This document shows positions 54,101 through 64,000 of a stretch of DNA of 64,000 bases, piece after piece; the stretch's first letter is position 1; each line of letters opens with the position of its first letter. The position numbers and the translations under genes are program-made. Under the pieces are notes generated by a model, which did not search any database, was not told where the DNA came from, and saw only the letters and a list, made by a program, of their open reading frames with translations. Source of the stretch: Atrina japonica (taxonomy: Eukaryota > Mollusca > Bivalvia > Pterioida > Pinnidae); contig BROG01000026.1 in assembly GCA_030159075.1 (NCBI GenBank), positions 2,375,001 to 2,439,000 of the forward strand. Reading direction: 5' to 3'.

Positions 54101-57100
54101 ACACTTCGGACCCATTTATAAAATGTGTGGTGGGGGTGAGGCACATGCACATACATTAGTTTAAGTGTGTTGTCGTCTCTGACTTAGAAAATCTTTGGCT
54201 TGAATTTGGTTAAGGACAAATAATTAAAGATGGATTCCCATTTTGTACCCGTAGTTCGGAGATGTCTACCACTGACAACATGTGGATACAAGACTGAATT
54301 TCAATGATACAGGCTAATTGTATCTTGCATGGCACTGTGCAGTTGTTAGATTTTATTTCAATTATTGTTGAATGCCACACCCAACGATTATTCCTTTTTT
54401 ATTGGTGTATGAGTATCCGAAAAGTGACCACTAAAATCTGCTGAGGTTCCAGCGGGACTCTAACCTGTGCTGACAAGAAGTGACTGCATTTGCAATTGTA
54501 AGACTGTGATATTGTTGATAGTATGGATTAAATACTGTATACAGGGAAATTTTCGCCCCTGTTTTATTTTCACCCCTTTTGCCCTGATCGTCGGTGGGCA
54601 AATTCAAAACTGGGCGAATTCAAAATCGTAAATTTGTCTATTTTTAATAATAATAGTCTGGGCGAATTTAAAATGGGGCAAAACCATTTGCAACTGCATT
54701 AGGGTGCAAATAACACCGGGCAAAAATAACCCTGTATACAGTAGTGCAAAATAAGGACTTTGTTTCAACTAATATGATGTCTTGAAAAAGATAAACCCAG
54801 TGCACATAGGGATTTACGATGATGGCCAATTTATATTTTTATGGCACTAATATATATCTAACATATTGATTACATGATGCACATGCAAAATTTGATGTAT
54901 GCATCACCACCTGAAAGATTGTTTTGAATAAGCTGGTCCGCATAAAACTGTTATCAAATCAAACTCTCTTGAGATATGATTTTAGGGGTACTTTTGGTAT
55001 GCAGTATATGCCCATATTTATTTAATACGTGGTGTTAAATTACTATCTTGCTGTAAGCAGGGCTAAAAACTCTAGTTTGATTATCTCAGGCCTTCAAACA
55101 AAATATTCTGATTTACCGGCTTGGTTAGTTAAACAAATCTGCAATAGACAAGAATGTATACAAAGCATACCATTCCTAAGGAATATCATGCTCTTCACGA
55201 CCTCTGGTAAGTGCTCCGTAGTGGAAGTCTGATCTGAAAATATGAAACAAACATTAAGTGTTTAAGTAATCACAGAACGGCTTATAACATGGTCCGCAAT
55301 ATGACACTTTTGTAGACGCATGTCGTGATGTACCACATTGCAGACTGGAAGGAGATTGGAAACGAAGAATGCTTTTGTAGTTATTTATAAAAAAAATAGT
55401 TGAATTAGAATGTTGTCTAACAGTTTTATTGGCATCTTGGGCCGAATGGTTTGACCATATGTATTCGTATAACACCCTCCCCTGTGTTCACATTTAGACT
55501 TACCCAAACCAATAAATACTGTAGGATTACTGCCATGCAGGTCCTAACCCCTTTTCATTCACATACTTTCTATAAAACAGAACCCTACAATGCCCCTCTA
55601 GTGATTCATTTATAGACAAATTTCCTTTTTCATTTGTAAATGATATTGACTTAACAATCATGCATACAAAACCTGAAGGTCATTTGATCATTGGCTCACA
55701 AGAAGGATATTTTTAAAGAAGTACAAAGTTTTGGTTCTTTTTGGCCCCATTTGGGGAGGTTATGGGTTCTAGCTCATTTTCGTTTTCAAACTTTATGTGG
55801 CTTCATATGGGGATAATTCCTATTAAGTTTAGTTCAAAATGGCATAATACTAGTAGGTCCTGATTAAGTTTAGTTCAAAATGGCACATGACGCACGGCGA
55901 CAGACAAAACACAATAGAAATAGGTCGCCTCGAACCCGGTGACCTAAAAATGCATCGATATATGCTTATACAAAAAGTTGGCAGTTATTTTAGGTGATTC
56001 ACATTTCAAGTCTGTGGAAGTGTCAACAACCTTTTACCAAGTGACCTTGACAATTTGAAAATAACCTTTACATCATTCTGTTGAACATTAAATTGTATAT
56101 ATGCCAAAACAAAACAAAAACAACAGGTTTTGATAGAATTGGCATTTTAATGCTTTTTTTAGTATTCTGACCTGTCTCAAACTGCTCTAACCCTAGAGAC
56201 TGAACATTACACCACAGAACCATAAAATTTTAATTGGCAAGATTTGGTCAGGTGCTTCTTAAGAAGAAGTTGAAAATGTGAAACATCAACAGATGATGCA
56301 CAACAGCAGACATAAGGTCATGGCAAAAGGTCACAATGAGCAAAGTTCAGTGACCTAAAAATGAATACACATGTATATACCTAATGAGGTTGATTGACAC
56401 ATGGTCACTATTTCCTCCTTAAGTATAAAATGATTTTATTAAAAATTATTGCAAGCTGTACATGGACTAGAATTCATTATAAAATTTTAATAATAATAAA
56501 AAAAAATAACACTGGAATTACGGTAGATATAACAATAGGCCCCATGAGCCTTAACAGTCACCTGAGAAAATTTCTTGTTAACTTTGGTTAAAATTAGTCT
56601 ACTAATTCTTGAGAGGAAGTTAAAAATGTCTAAAATTTGACAAAAAGTTTATATTTTCTGTTTACTTAGGTGTCTGTGACCTTAATCTTGAAATTTTGTC
56701 AAAATTATCCTTACATAATTCCTTACAACTTTTTCATATATCTTTGTATAAAAAAAAGTAAATCGGTTTTGAGTTACATGTATTAAGCCATTTGTATACA
56801 ACTGTACCCTGTTGTTCAGGCACCCCAAAGTGGACCATTTACTGATGGATTCTATTTTCATTCGCAAACTTTGTGGTTATAAACTAAACATTCATGCATA
56901 CAAAATTTGAAAAGATTAAAGATATAAAAAAAAAAACATCTAAAATCATGAATAATCAATCCACTTACAAAGAGAAATAACTTCCACAAGGGTCAACCTG
57001 ACAATTTCAGCCCCTTGACGTTAAAGTAGATTTTTGCATGCTGAACATTTTGGCTTTTCCACTTTCTCTCTATCTATTGTACTTTTCATGATGATAGGAT

Positions 57101-60100
57101 AAAAAATGAGAAACCCTCTTAGAGGGGAGATAACTCCAATAAGTGTCGAGCTGGCAATTTTAGCCTTCTAGCATTTTTGTAGATCTTTGCATGCTGAATG
57201 TTTTTGTTTTTTTCACTTTCTATCATACATTTCCAGATAATGTAAAGGGAAACAGCCCCAAACATGGAAAAAACACTTACAAAGGGAAATAACTCCCATT
57301 AAGGTCAACCTGACAGTTTTTGTCAATCTATCAATCAAACATACATATCAAGATAATGTAAAAAAGAACAACCCAACACATGAATAATCCTCTTAAGGGG
57401 AAGAAGGGTACCCTGGTATACAAATTATTTTTTTCATACTTATTCATAAAGAATGTATGAATTAATAGAATGAATAATCTGGCACATGTGTGGATATATA
57501 AGGGATATTTATATATGCAAGAGTTATGCCCCTATCCTGAATTCTTTACAAAAGTCATACTTTTCTAGCTAACTTGGTAAAATTTTATCAAACTCCATGG
57601 TATCAATGTGTTTTTATGCTTTTAATAGAGCTGGTGGATAAAGAGGACAAAAGATTGAAAGCTGTGACCCCAAAATATAATTTTTTTTTAACACTTAAAT
57701 TTTAAATTTGGTCACTGTAAAAAAAATGTAGTCATAATTTTTTTTTTCGGTAAATGATCAATTCAGAATGGTAAACAATATTTAGAGTCAATTAAACAAG
57801 TTGTGGGTATATAGTGAAGAAATAACTAATAATTGTTTTACAAAAATTCTCTAAGAGATGACTCTACCACCATATGACCTTTAATGTGACCATGAACATG
57901 ACCTTGACCTTGACTGGGCCATGCATCTCATCACAATGAACCTTTCCTGTAAGTTTTACAAAAGTATCATATACAATAAGAAGGTAATGAAAATTTATGT
58001 CAAAATGTGACTCTACCCAGGTCTGTGACTGTGGGACTGTGAAACTGTGTTTCATAGTTGACACAAAAACACATGACTGTTAAATTAACTTTTTCACAAA
58101 GAACAACTTAATTTACTTCTTGATGTGAATTTTGCATTAAATTTGCATGCTGAACATTTTTGCTTCTTTCACTTTTTTCTATGTATTACACTTTTAAAGA
58201 TAAAAGCACAAAACTCCAAAACATGAATAATCCACTTAAAAGGGGAAATAACTCATAACAGGGTTGACCTGACAATTTCGGCACTGTTATTGTTTTGCTT
58301 TTTTTCTCTTACTCTCTATCTATAACATATTTCAAGAAGATGTCAAACAACAATCCACTTATTGTGTTAAGTGAATAATCCACTTAAAACGGGAAATAAC
58401 TCCCATAAGGGGTGACCTGACAATTTTGGTCCTATTAGCTTTTTGTAGATCTTTGCATACTCTATCTATTATACATTTCAAGATAATGTCAAAAAAACAG
58501 ATAAAAACATGAATCATCCACTTAAATAACTCCCATGAGGGCTGACCTGACATTTTCGGCCCTGTTGATTTTTTTGCGTGCTGAACATTTTTGCTTCTTT
58601 CACTTTCTCTCTATCTATTATTTTTTTTTAAAGATAATGTCAAAAAATATCCAAAAACATGAAAAATAAGTGTTGTCCTGACATTTAATATCAAAATAAA
58701 ATATTGGTAGATTTTGCAAGCCTCTCATTTTAAGGAAACGGTTTTTTCTAGCTTTAATAATTTTGCAGAAAAAAGAATTAAATAAAAAATATCTACTATT
58801 CTCATTCGTTCTTTATTTAGCCATGACAGCCATGGTTAGTCCTAGCCCCTTTTTTATCCACAAACTTTAACGGCTTCACGTGGTTATACTTCCTGTCAAG
58901 TTTGGTTTGAACTGGCCCAATGGTTCTGGTGAATAGTAAAAAATGTCTAAATTTAACAAGAAAAAATATATTTTCCATTTACTTAGGAGCCCGTGACTTT
59001 GACCTTTGATCCTATGACTTTGAAGTTTTGTCAAAATGATCCTTAGATAATTTCTAACAAATTTCTCAAATATCTTTGTATACAAAAAATCGATCAGTTT
59101 GAGTTATTAAACAATATGTAATACAACTGCATCCCTATGTTACTGAAGGTGACCTAAAAATGGTGCTTAATATACAATGTACATTCATCAATGAAAAATA
59201 TTGGTCTTCTCTTTAATAAAGAGGGTTATATTATATATACACAAAGAAGTTATACCCATATATTTTGTATAGGATTACTTTTTACATGTTTTATAAAGAC
59301 ACTGGTAAGATGAAGTTGCTTACTCGTGACTTCAGCCCGAGAACTGCTCTGTTCTTCTTTTGTCAGATTACGTGTTTTATCCTCAGTGATATCCTGAATT
59401 TGAAAGTGCAAAGAAACCTAAATACTGATTATCTTTATTTTGTAAAATAAAAAAAAAATTATAAATATCAAAGTGTAAACCATGAAGAAATCTAGAATGC
59501 ACAGGCACAAATACAGGGCCCAATGGCATAGAATCGGAGTCTTAAAATATCACTCAACTATTGCTATATATATATATATATATACACACACATATATATT
59601 TGTGTGTGTGTGTCTCTGTGTGTGTGTATGTGTGTGTGTGTGTGTAATTAGTTAGGTCTAGATCTAGTGGTAAAACACAATTTCATATTCAGATTAAAGT
59701 AGTCAAAGAGAAGTATTCATTGCCTTTATAATAAAATTAACTTAAAAACTTACTTTTTGTACTTGATCAAGATCTAATTCTTTCTGAGTTCTAATAATCT
59801 GATCGTAAATGTGACGTCTGTCATCGAGAGGAGCTTTTATAATATTTTGAATCGACTGCTGCAATTCACTTTGGTATGAGTCAGATAAATTTCTTGTTAA
59901 TGTTAAGAAGGCATGTTCAGCTTCTTTCTTCAAGACAAAAAAATCTTCGTCAGTTACATTCAATGTAGGTAAGTGGGCAATTCTATTTCTTAGTCGGCGC
60001 AATGAATTCACAGCCACTTTTTCTTCTTCACTGATTTTTGTAAAACAAATATTGATGATTTGAACCATAAGGACTAAATCGAGGTCCTCCAGTGTCAAAT

Positions 60101-60428
60101 TTGGGTTACACACAAACTGACATGGATGATACTCTGAATAATCAGAATGAATCTCGTCCAAGTCATACAACAATTCCCAATGAAATTTGGACAGCATATT
60201 TCTTGGAGTATTCTTTGTGTAGACGTCATTTGAAACTCCACAACAGCATTGTTTTTGTGGAAATGGGTATGCTTGGTAAAATAATTCATGTATTTTAGCA
60301 TTTAGAAAGTCTACGATGGAATTATATTCTTCAACCTTTAACAGTAGTCCAAGGTAATGCCTCAAAACATCAGACGATGTTTCAAATAATAATAAGAATA
60401 ATCTGAAACCGTTCTGATTATCACTCAT
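50312..60428 (-). CDS. HEPN (DZIP3-type) - trypsin-fold peptidase - coiled-coil protein, five exons
   Basis: Exons in coding order: 60428-59754, 59393-59324, 55233-55171, 52840-51953, 51108-50312. All introns are GT-AG and all phases join (0, 1, 1, 1), giving 830 residues. Residues 1-about 215 resemble the DZIP3-type HEPN domain, with the RNRIAH motif (R147, H152) typical of HEPN RNases. Residues about 216-440 are a linker with a CPLC pair. About 455-700 is a trypsin-fold peptidase: His479 in AAGCAHVFF, Asp537 in AGVDGAVIEL, Ser656 in QGDSGAGVF. About 776-818 is a coiled coil. No signal peptide or membrane segment, so it is probably intracellular. Bivalves carry many DZIP3-HEPN proteins, often linked to immune signalling domains. 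Its substrate and RNA target are unknown, and the fusion rests on splice-site reading alone. Further small exons in the 4.1-kb intron 2 cannot be excluded. Confidence 0.8.
51510..51935. mobile_element. MITE family E split by family F repeat, in HEPN-peptidase intron 4
   Basis: 'cgacttgcattaaaggccac' and 'taagtggcctttataaacaa' form the outer ends of a family E copy. The family F repeat (51582-51829) lies inside it. The MITE ends about 15 bases from the 5' splice site of exon 4 (GT at 51952-51951 on the - strand). Confidence 0.6.
51582..51829. repeat. Dispersed 245-bp repeat (family F), copy 2
   Basis: Near-identical to 44046-44292 with scattered substitutions (for example 'gtctgtaccaattgtgacga' against 'gtgtgtaccggttgtgacga'). 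Confidence 0.85.
51953..52840 (-). CDS. HEPN-peptidase exon 4: linker, catalytic His and Asp
   Basis: 888 bases, phase 1 to 1. The acceptor 'tttcatttatatacag' precedes DLKVELENKG; the donor gtaagt follows DDQLAFCG. The open frame runs past both splice sites, but upstream it meets a stop just before 52898 and has no ATG, so the splice reading is preferred. It holds the His (GCAHVF) and Asp (GVDGAVIEL) of the protease triad. Confidence 0.88.
52900..55170. other. HEPN-peptidase intron 3: MITE and unassigned sequence
   Basis: Contains the complete MITE at 54534-54742. 53250-53580 has locally higher GC and no repeat match within the window, but shows no convincing exon. Confidence 0.5.
54534..54742. 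mobile_element. MITE family H, complete copy
   Basis: Ends 'actgtatacagggaaatttt' and 'aaataaccctgtatacagt' are inverted. Inner 'cgcccctgttttattttc' and 'gggcgaatt' segments are likewise opposed. About 209 bp in intron 3 of the HEPN-peptidase gene. Confidence 0.85.
55171..55233 (-). CDS. HEPN-peptidase exon 3 (63 bases)
   Basis: Acceptor 'tttcatattttcag', donor gtatgc, phase 1 to 1. It encodes (N)QTSTTEHLPEVVKSMIFLRN. The phases match both neighbours exactly; the short length and the slightly weak donor leave some doubt. Confidence 0.65.
55700..56940. repeat. Interspersed repeat DNA in HEPN-peptidase intron 2
   Basis: Segments with 'cccatttggggaggttatgg', 'ttaagtttagttcaaaatgg' (twice) and 'ggtgacctaaaaatg' recur in degenerate form at 56341-56360, 56520-56880 and 58810-59160. 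No coding sequence. Confidence 0.5.
56940..58680. repeat. Degenerate tandem array of 120-165-bp units (left array)
   Basis: Units contain 'ggggaaataactcccataag', 'ttgacctgacaatttcggc', 'tttttgtagatctttgc', 'ctgaacatttttgcttcttt' and 'ctctctatctattatac'. Copies near 56965, 57120, 57282, 58235, 58385 and 58525, with a non-repeat interruption at about 57400-58080. The same array occurs at 62880-63670. Confidence 0.8.
59324..59393 (-). CDS. HEPN-peptidase exon 2 (70 bases)
   Basis: Acceptor 'ctttcaaattcag', donor gtaagc, phase 0 to 1. It encodes DITEDKTRNLTKEEQSSSRA and EVT, a polar linker after the HEPN domain. Confidence 0.7.
59566..59645. repeat. Compound (TA)n-(CA)n-(TG)n microsatellite
   Basis: Ten 'ta' units, then 'cacacaca' and an interrupted 'tg' tract, in HEPN-peptidase intron 1. 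Confidence 0.85.
59754..60428 (-). CDS. HEPN-peptidase exon 1: HEPN domain
   Basis: ATG at 60428, donor gtaagt after VQK at 59754, 225 codons. It starts MSDNQNGFRLFLLLFETSSD, matches the 'LSKFHWELLYD', 'LTLEDLDLVLM' and 'VNSLRRLRNRIAHLPT' blocks that I recognise in bivalve DZIP3-type HEPN proteins, and ends in helices. Just upstream (60525-60524) a good acceptor 'gtctattttcag' suggests a spliced 5' UTR whose first exon lies to the right. Confidence 0.88.
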
Positions 60429-60609
60429 CTTGAAATGTCGTCAAAGTGTTTAATATATGTATGATAAAGACATCCGTTGTATGAACACTAAATCTTGTCC
60501 TTCAAATTCTTCTCGTGAATTCACTGAAAATAGACAAAACAAATCACGAATACTGTATATTGTTAAGTATTGAATGTTGTCAAAATATAGTATCCACAAA
60601 GCAAATGTG

Positions 60610-60900
60610 AGCTACGACACCGCTTTGAACATGAATCACTTCTGGTCAGCGCAGGTTTGAGCCCTGCTGGAACCTAAGCTGATGTTAGTGAGAAAGTTTG
60701 CCAATTTAACTCATCAACCCCTTGAAAACAATAGACTCTTCTATAAACCAATGACTTTGGCCAGTCCAAAAGTGTCTTTAGGGGTAAATGAAATAATTGC
60801 AGAAGGCCAGTTGTCTCTACCTGGATATATTATGACTGGATTCTCTCCTTCACCAATAAAAACTGGCCGCCACCGACTGAAAAATTACTGGGTGCAGTCA
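60610..60900 (+). mobile_element. SINE family 3 copy split by MITE family A
   Basis: 60614-60706 matches 36080-36180 ('cttctggtcagcgcaggttt', 'gagccctgctggaacctaag'). The family A MITE at 60708-60790 interrupts it; the rest resumes near 60791. Confidence 0.55.
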
Positions 60901-62880
60901 CAAAGGTGCAGATTTTTATTGAGACAATCTATTTAATTAGAGGTGTATCTGCATCAAATATGGTACGCCAGTGTAAATGTATCACACATCTCATTTAAAA
61001 CTAAACAACTGGTTTAAAGACTAACACGCACACATCTATTTCATCTTGTGAGGAATACATATTTTACACTGGTGTTAAATATTCCTATTTTGTCCAACAA
61101 GATGAAATTTCCAAAGTACTCAAAGTACTGATACAAGTTGATGGTAATCGTAAAATTTCCAGACTTTCCAAATAAGCAAAAACCTGCAAGAATCACCAAT
61201 TTTTTTCAAATAATAGCAATACTTGTCTAGCAAAGAAAATATCACTATTTTCCCACATTTTTTATCATTTATATCACACATGAGTAGCTTATAAGTCAAA
61301 TTTTAAATTACTTTTTAATTAGGTAAAAATAGGTTTTACAAAAAAGTAACTTAAAATTGGTGCAAACATTTGGCCTAACGTGAGTTAAGATCACATGAGT
61401 GAGGAATGAAGCAACTTCTATGTCCAACTTCATAGCCAGGTCTTGCCAATACACCTTAAGGGAAACTTGACCAAAACTCATTTGCATATTATTATTTGTG
61501 CACAAGAATTGTAAACAGTTCAGTCAATCACTTTTAATGTCAATTCTATCAAGAGTATAATGTTAAAAAAATAACTGAAAGGTATTATTCTAAAGCATAT
61601 CTTAGAATTCATAAAGGACGCCAAACTGACCTTTAATAGTATATATTTCAACAAGTCTTGTAGACCTATATTTTCCAGCAAATTGTTACTATATTTTTGT
61701 CAATTTAAAAAGCAAAAATATACAAATAAAAGAATGATTCGGAAATTTCAATCTTGAAGTTGAGTTTATGTTGCTGAAATACAGATACACATGTCATTTT
61801 CCATTAATATAATGTGTTATTAACCTTATACTGCAAAATGTGCTTTGGCTTGCTCCCAATAAACAATTCACCCTAACATTACTCAGTTGATGTTCAACTC
61901 GTAAAAATGTAATTCATCAAAAGTGGCAGATACAGGTATCATCTATTTTTGCAGTGATCCATTAATAAACTGAATGCCCTAATAGGGCCTAATTCATCAA
62001 CCAATGGGGTTGAGAGTAACAACATTAATCCAATGCACCAAGTCCAACATATATATATCGCTGGGCCAACATACATGCAATATTTTTTTTTTCTTTTTTT
62101 TCTTTTTTTTTGTATTGTGGTTCTTATCTTGGTAGGAAGCTATTGTACCAGTATCACCCATTAAATCCAATGTTAAAAAAAGGACGATCATAATTCAGAT
62201 TGGTTTAAAGGAGGTTTGAGATTCGGAACTCATTGGTGTTTTCCTATATATCTAAAAGTATAAACCAACATCGGATATTCCGAAAATGACTGTGTTATGT
62301 ATATTTTTCAATTGGAACATCATAATATTATAAACATAATACCAAAGTTACAATGCTCAAGACGATCATTTCTGTCAATTAGACTTCATTGGTTGAGCTT
62401 CAATTTAAAACGTATATATTTTCTAAAGACAAAGTGGTATCAAACAAGATCAAATAATAAATCTAAAACTATAGCCGAAATCCGTCTAAGAGTAAACATT
62501 GAAAAAAGATGACTATCTTAGCTTTAGACACCTTTGGAATTTAGATGGTGTTATCAGTGCCAAATATTACTTTAGTGTAAGATTATCAGCTGGTACCGAA
62601 ATACCAGGTACTAGGTTTATGTATACCCTCAGGGACTCAAACGGTCCACCAGCAGTGTAAAAGACCTAGTGGTATAAATATTCTAAACAAAACCAACGTT
62701 ACAATGCTCAAGACGATCGTTTCTGTCAATTAGACTTCATTAGGTGAGCATAATATAATTTTTATTTGACCATAACCATGATGATGTGCTTGTTCCGGGC
62801 ACTTCAATGGCAGTTTTTCCTAATCTATTTGACAATAATGTAATAGTTCATGTTATTATACTTTTTAAAATAATGTCAAA
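60900..62880. other. Intergenic, no gene seen
   Basis: AT-rich, with no coding sequence recognised. 'ttacaatgctcaagacgatc' plus following bases 'rtttctgtcaattagacttc' occurs twice (62349 and 62699), a two-copy direct repeat. Confidence 0.5.
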
Positions 62881-64000
62881 AAACATCCAAAAACATGGAA
62901 AAATCCATTTACACGGGGGCATAACTTTCATCAGGGTCGACCTGGCAATTTTGGCATTGCTTTTTGTAGATCTCTACGTGCTGAACTTTCATTTTCTCTC
63001 TGTCAAATATTTCAAGAAAATGTTAAAAAACAGTCAAAAGCATGAACAAATCCACTAAAAAGGGGAAATAACTCCCATCAGGGTTGGCCTGACAATTTCG
63101 GCCATGGGTAACATTTTTGTAGATCTTTGCTTGCTGATCATTTTTGATTCTTTTACTCTATCTATTATACTTTTCAAGATAATAGGACAACAATACAAAA
63201 CATGAGAAATCCACTAAAAGGGAAAATAACTCCCATAAGGGTCAAACCGACAATTTCTGACCTGTTGACGTTTTTGTAGATCTTGGACAGTTTTGCTTCT
63301 TTCACTCTCTCTGTCTATTATACTTTTAAAGAAAATAGGTCAAAACTGTCCACTTTTAAGGGGAAATAACTCCCATCAAGGTTGACGTGACATTTTCTGT
63401 TCTCTTGACATTTTTGTACCTATTATACTTTTCAAGATTTCAAAAAACATCCAAAACATGAAAAAATCCATTGAAAAGGAAAAATAACTCCCATCAGGGT
63501 TGACCTGACAATTTCGTATCTCTTGACTTTTTTGTATGTATTTGCGTGCAAATCAGTTTTGCTTCTTTCACTTTCTCTCTATCTATTATACTTTTAAAGA
63601 TAATGTCAATAAACATCCAAAAACATGAAAAATCCACTTAAAGGGGGAAATAACTCACATAAGGGTTGACTTACCTGACAATATCCACCAAAATAAAATA
63701 TTGGTAGATTTTTGCAAGCCTCTCATTTTAAGGTAACATTTATATCTAGCTTTAATAATTTTGAAGATACATTTAATAAGTAAAAAAAATATCTCATTTG
63801 TTCTATATTTAGCCATGGCAGCCAAAGTTGGTCCTAGCCCTTTTCATCCAAAAACTTAATGAAGCTTTGCATGGTTATACTTCCTGCCAAGTATGGTTCA
63901 AATTGACCCAATGGTTCTAGAGAATAGTAAAAAATGTTTAAAAAACAAAAAATTATATTTTCCATTTGCTTAGGTGCCTGTGACCTTGACCTTTGACCTT
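62880..64000. repeat. Degenerate tandem array (right array) and tail, runs off the window
   Basis: About six 120-165-bp units (near 62918, 63061, 63220, 63360, 63479, 63644) of the same sequence as 56940-58680. The tail from about 63675 ('aaaatattggtagatttttg', 'gcctctcattttaagg', 'cccaatggttctagagaata') matches 58690-59010 in the same order and orientation. Confidence 0.85.

Overview
This is eukaryotic nuclear DNA, AT-rich, with large introns and dense repeats. A bivalve mollusc is the best fit. The tRNA-headed SINEs ending in a (AAAC)n tail, the paired 245-bp dispersed repeat at 44046 and 51582, the 'gacctaaaaa' repeat blocks at 55.7-59.2 kb, and a HEPN (DZIP3-type)/peptidase gene all resemble what I know from bivalves. 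The species was not determined.

Three host genes can be supported. (1) A Rap1 GTPase-activating protein (RAP1GAP type) runs on the + strand from 4388 to its stop at 36892. Nineteen exons are visible, every one with consistent splice phases, giving 716 codons. The 5' end lies upstream of 4388 and probably outside the window. Unusually, its first two visible exons each encode a complete GoLoco motif, and its last two exons encode a coiled coil. (2) An intronless B-box/coiled-coil/NHL-like TRIM gene (9022-10548, - strand) sits inside RAP1GAP intron 2 in antisense orientation. (3) A five-exon - strand gene (60428 down to 50312, 830 aa) joins an N-terminal DZIP3-type HEPN domain carrying an Rx4H motif to a trypsin-fold (PA clan) peptidase with an intact His/Asp/Ser triad, followed by a C-terminal coiled coil. 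It looks like an intracellular innate-immunity or conflict protein and is the most interesting item here.

The rest is mobile and repetitive DNA. A decayed hAT-type transposase-derived gene enters from the left edge (2-1760). A Ty3/gypsy LTR element lies antisense in RAP1GAP intron 16 (30612-35055), with a fold-back junction where its 5' LTR should be. A second broken gypsy reverse-transcriptase fragment lies at 45294-45965. There are at least three SINE families, one copy with a clear 13-bp target duplication. Many short inverted-repeat elements (MITEs) occur, several nested in one another, including a TTAA-flanked fold-back family. Minisatellites with 10-, 19-, 33-38-, 55- and 64-bp units and long TA microsatellites are also present.

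Layout: 0-4.3 kb decayed transposon gene and MITE/SINE DNA; 4.4-36.9 kb RAP1GAP with nested TRIM and intronic repeats; 37-50 kb gene-poor repeats; 50.3-60.5 kb the HEPN-peptidase gene; 60.5-64 kb repeats. The tandem array at 62.9-63.7 kb and its downstream tail match 56.9-59.1 kb, so they flank the HEPN exon as direct repeats.
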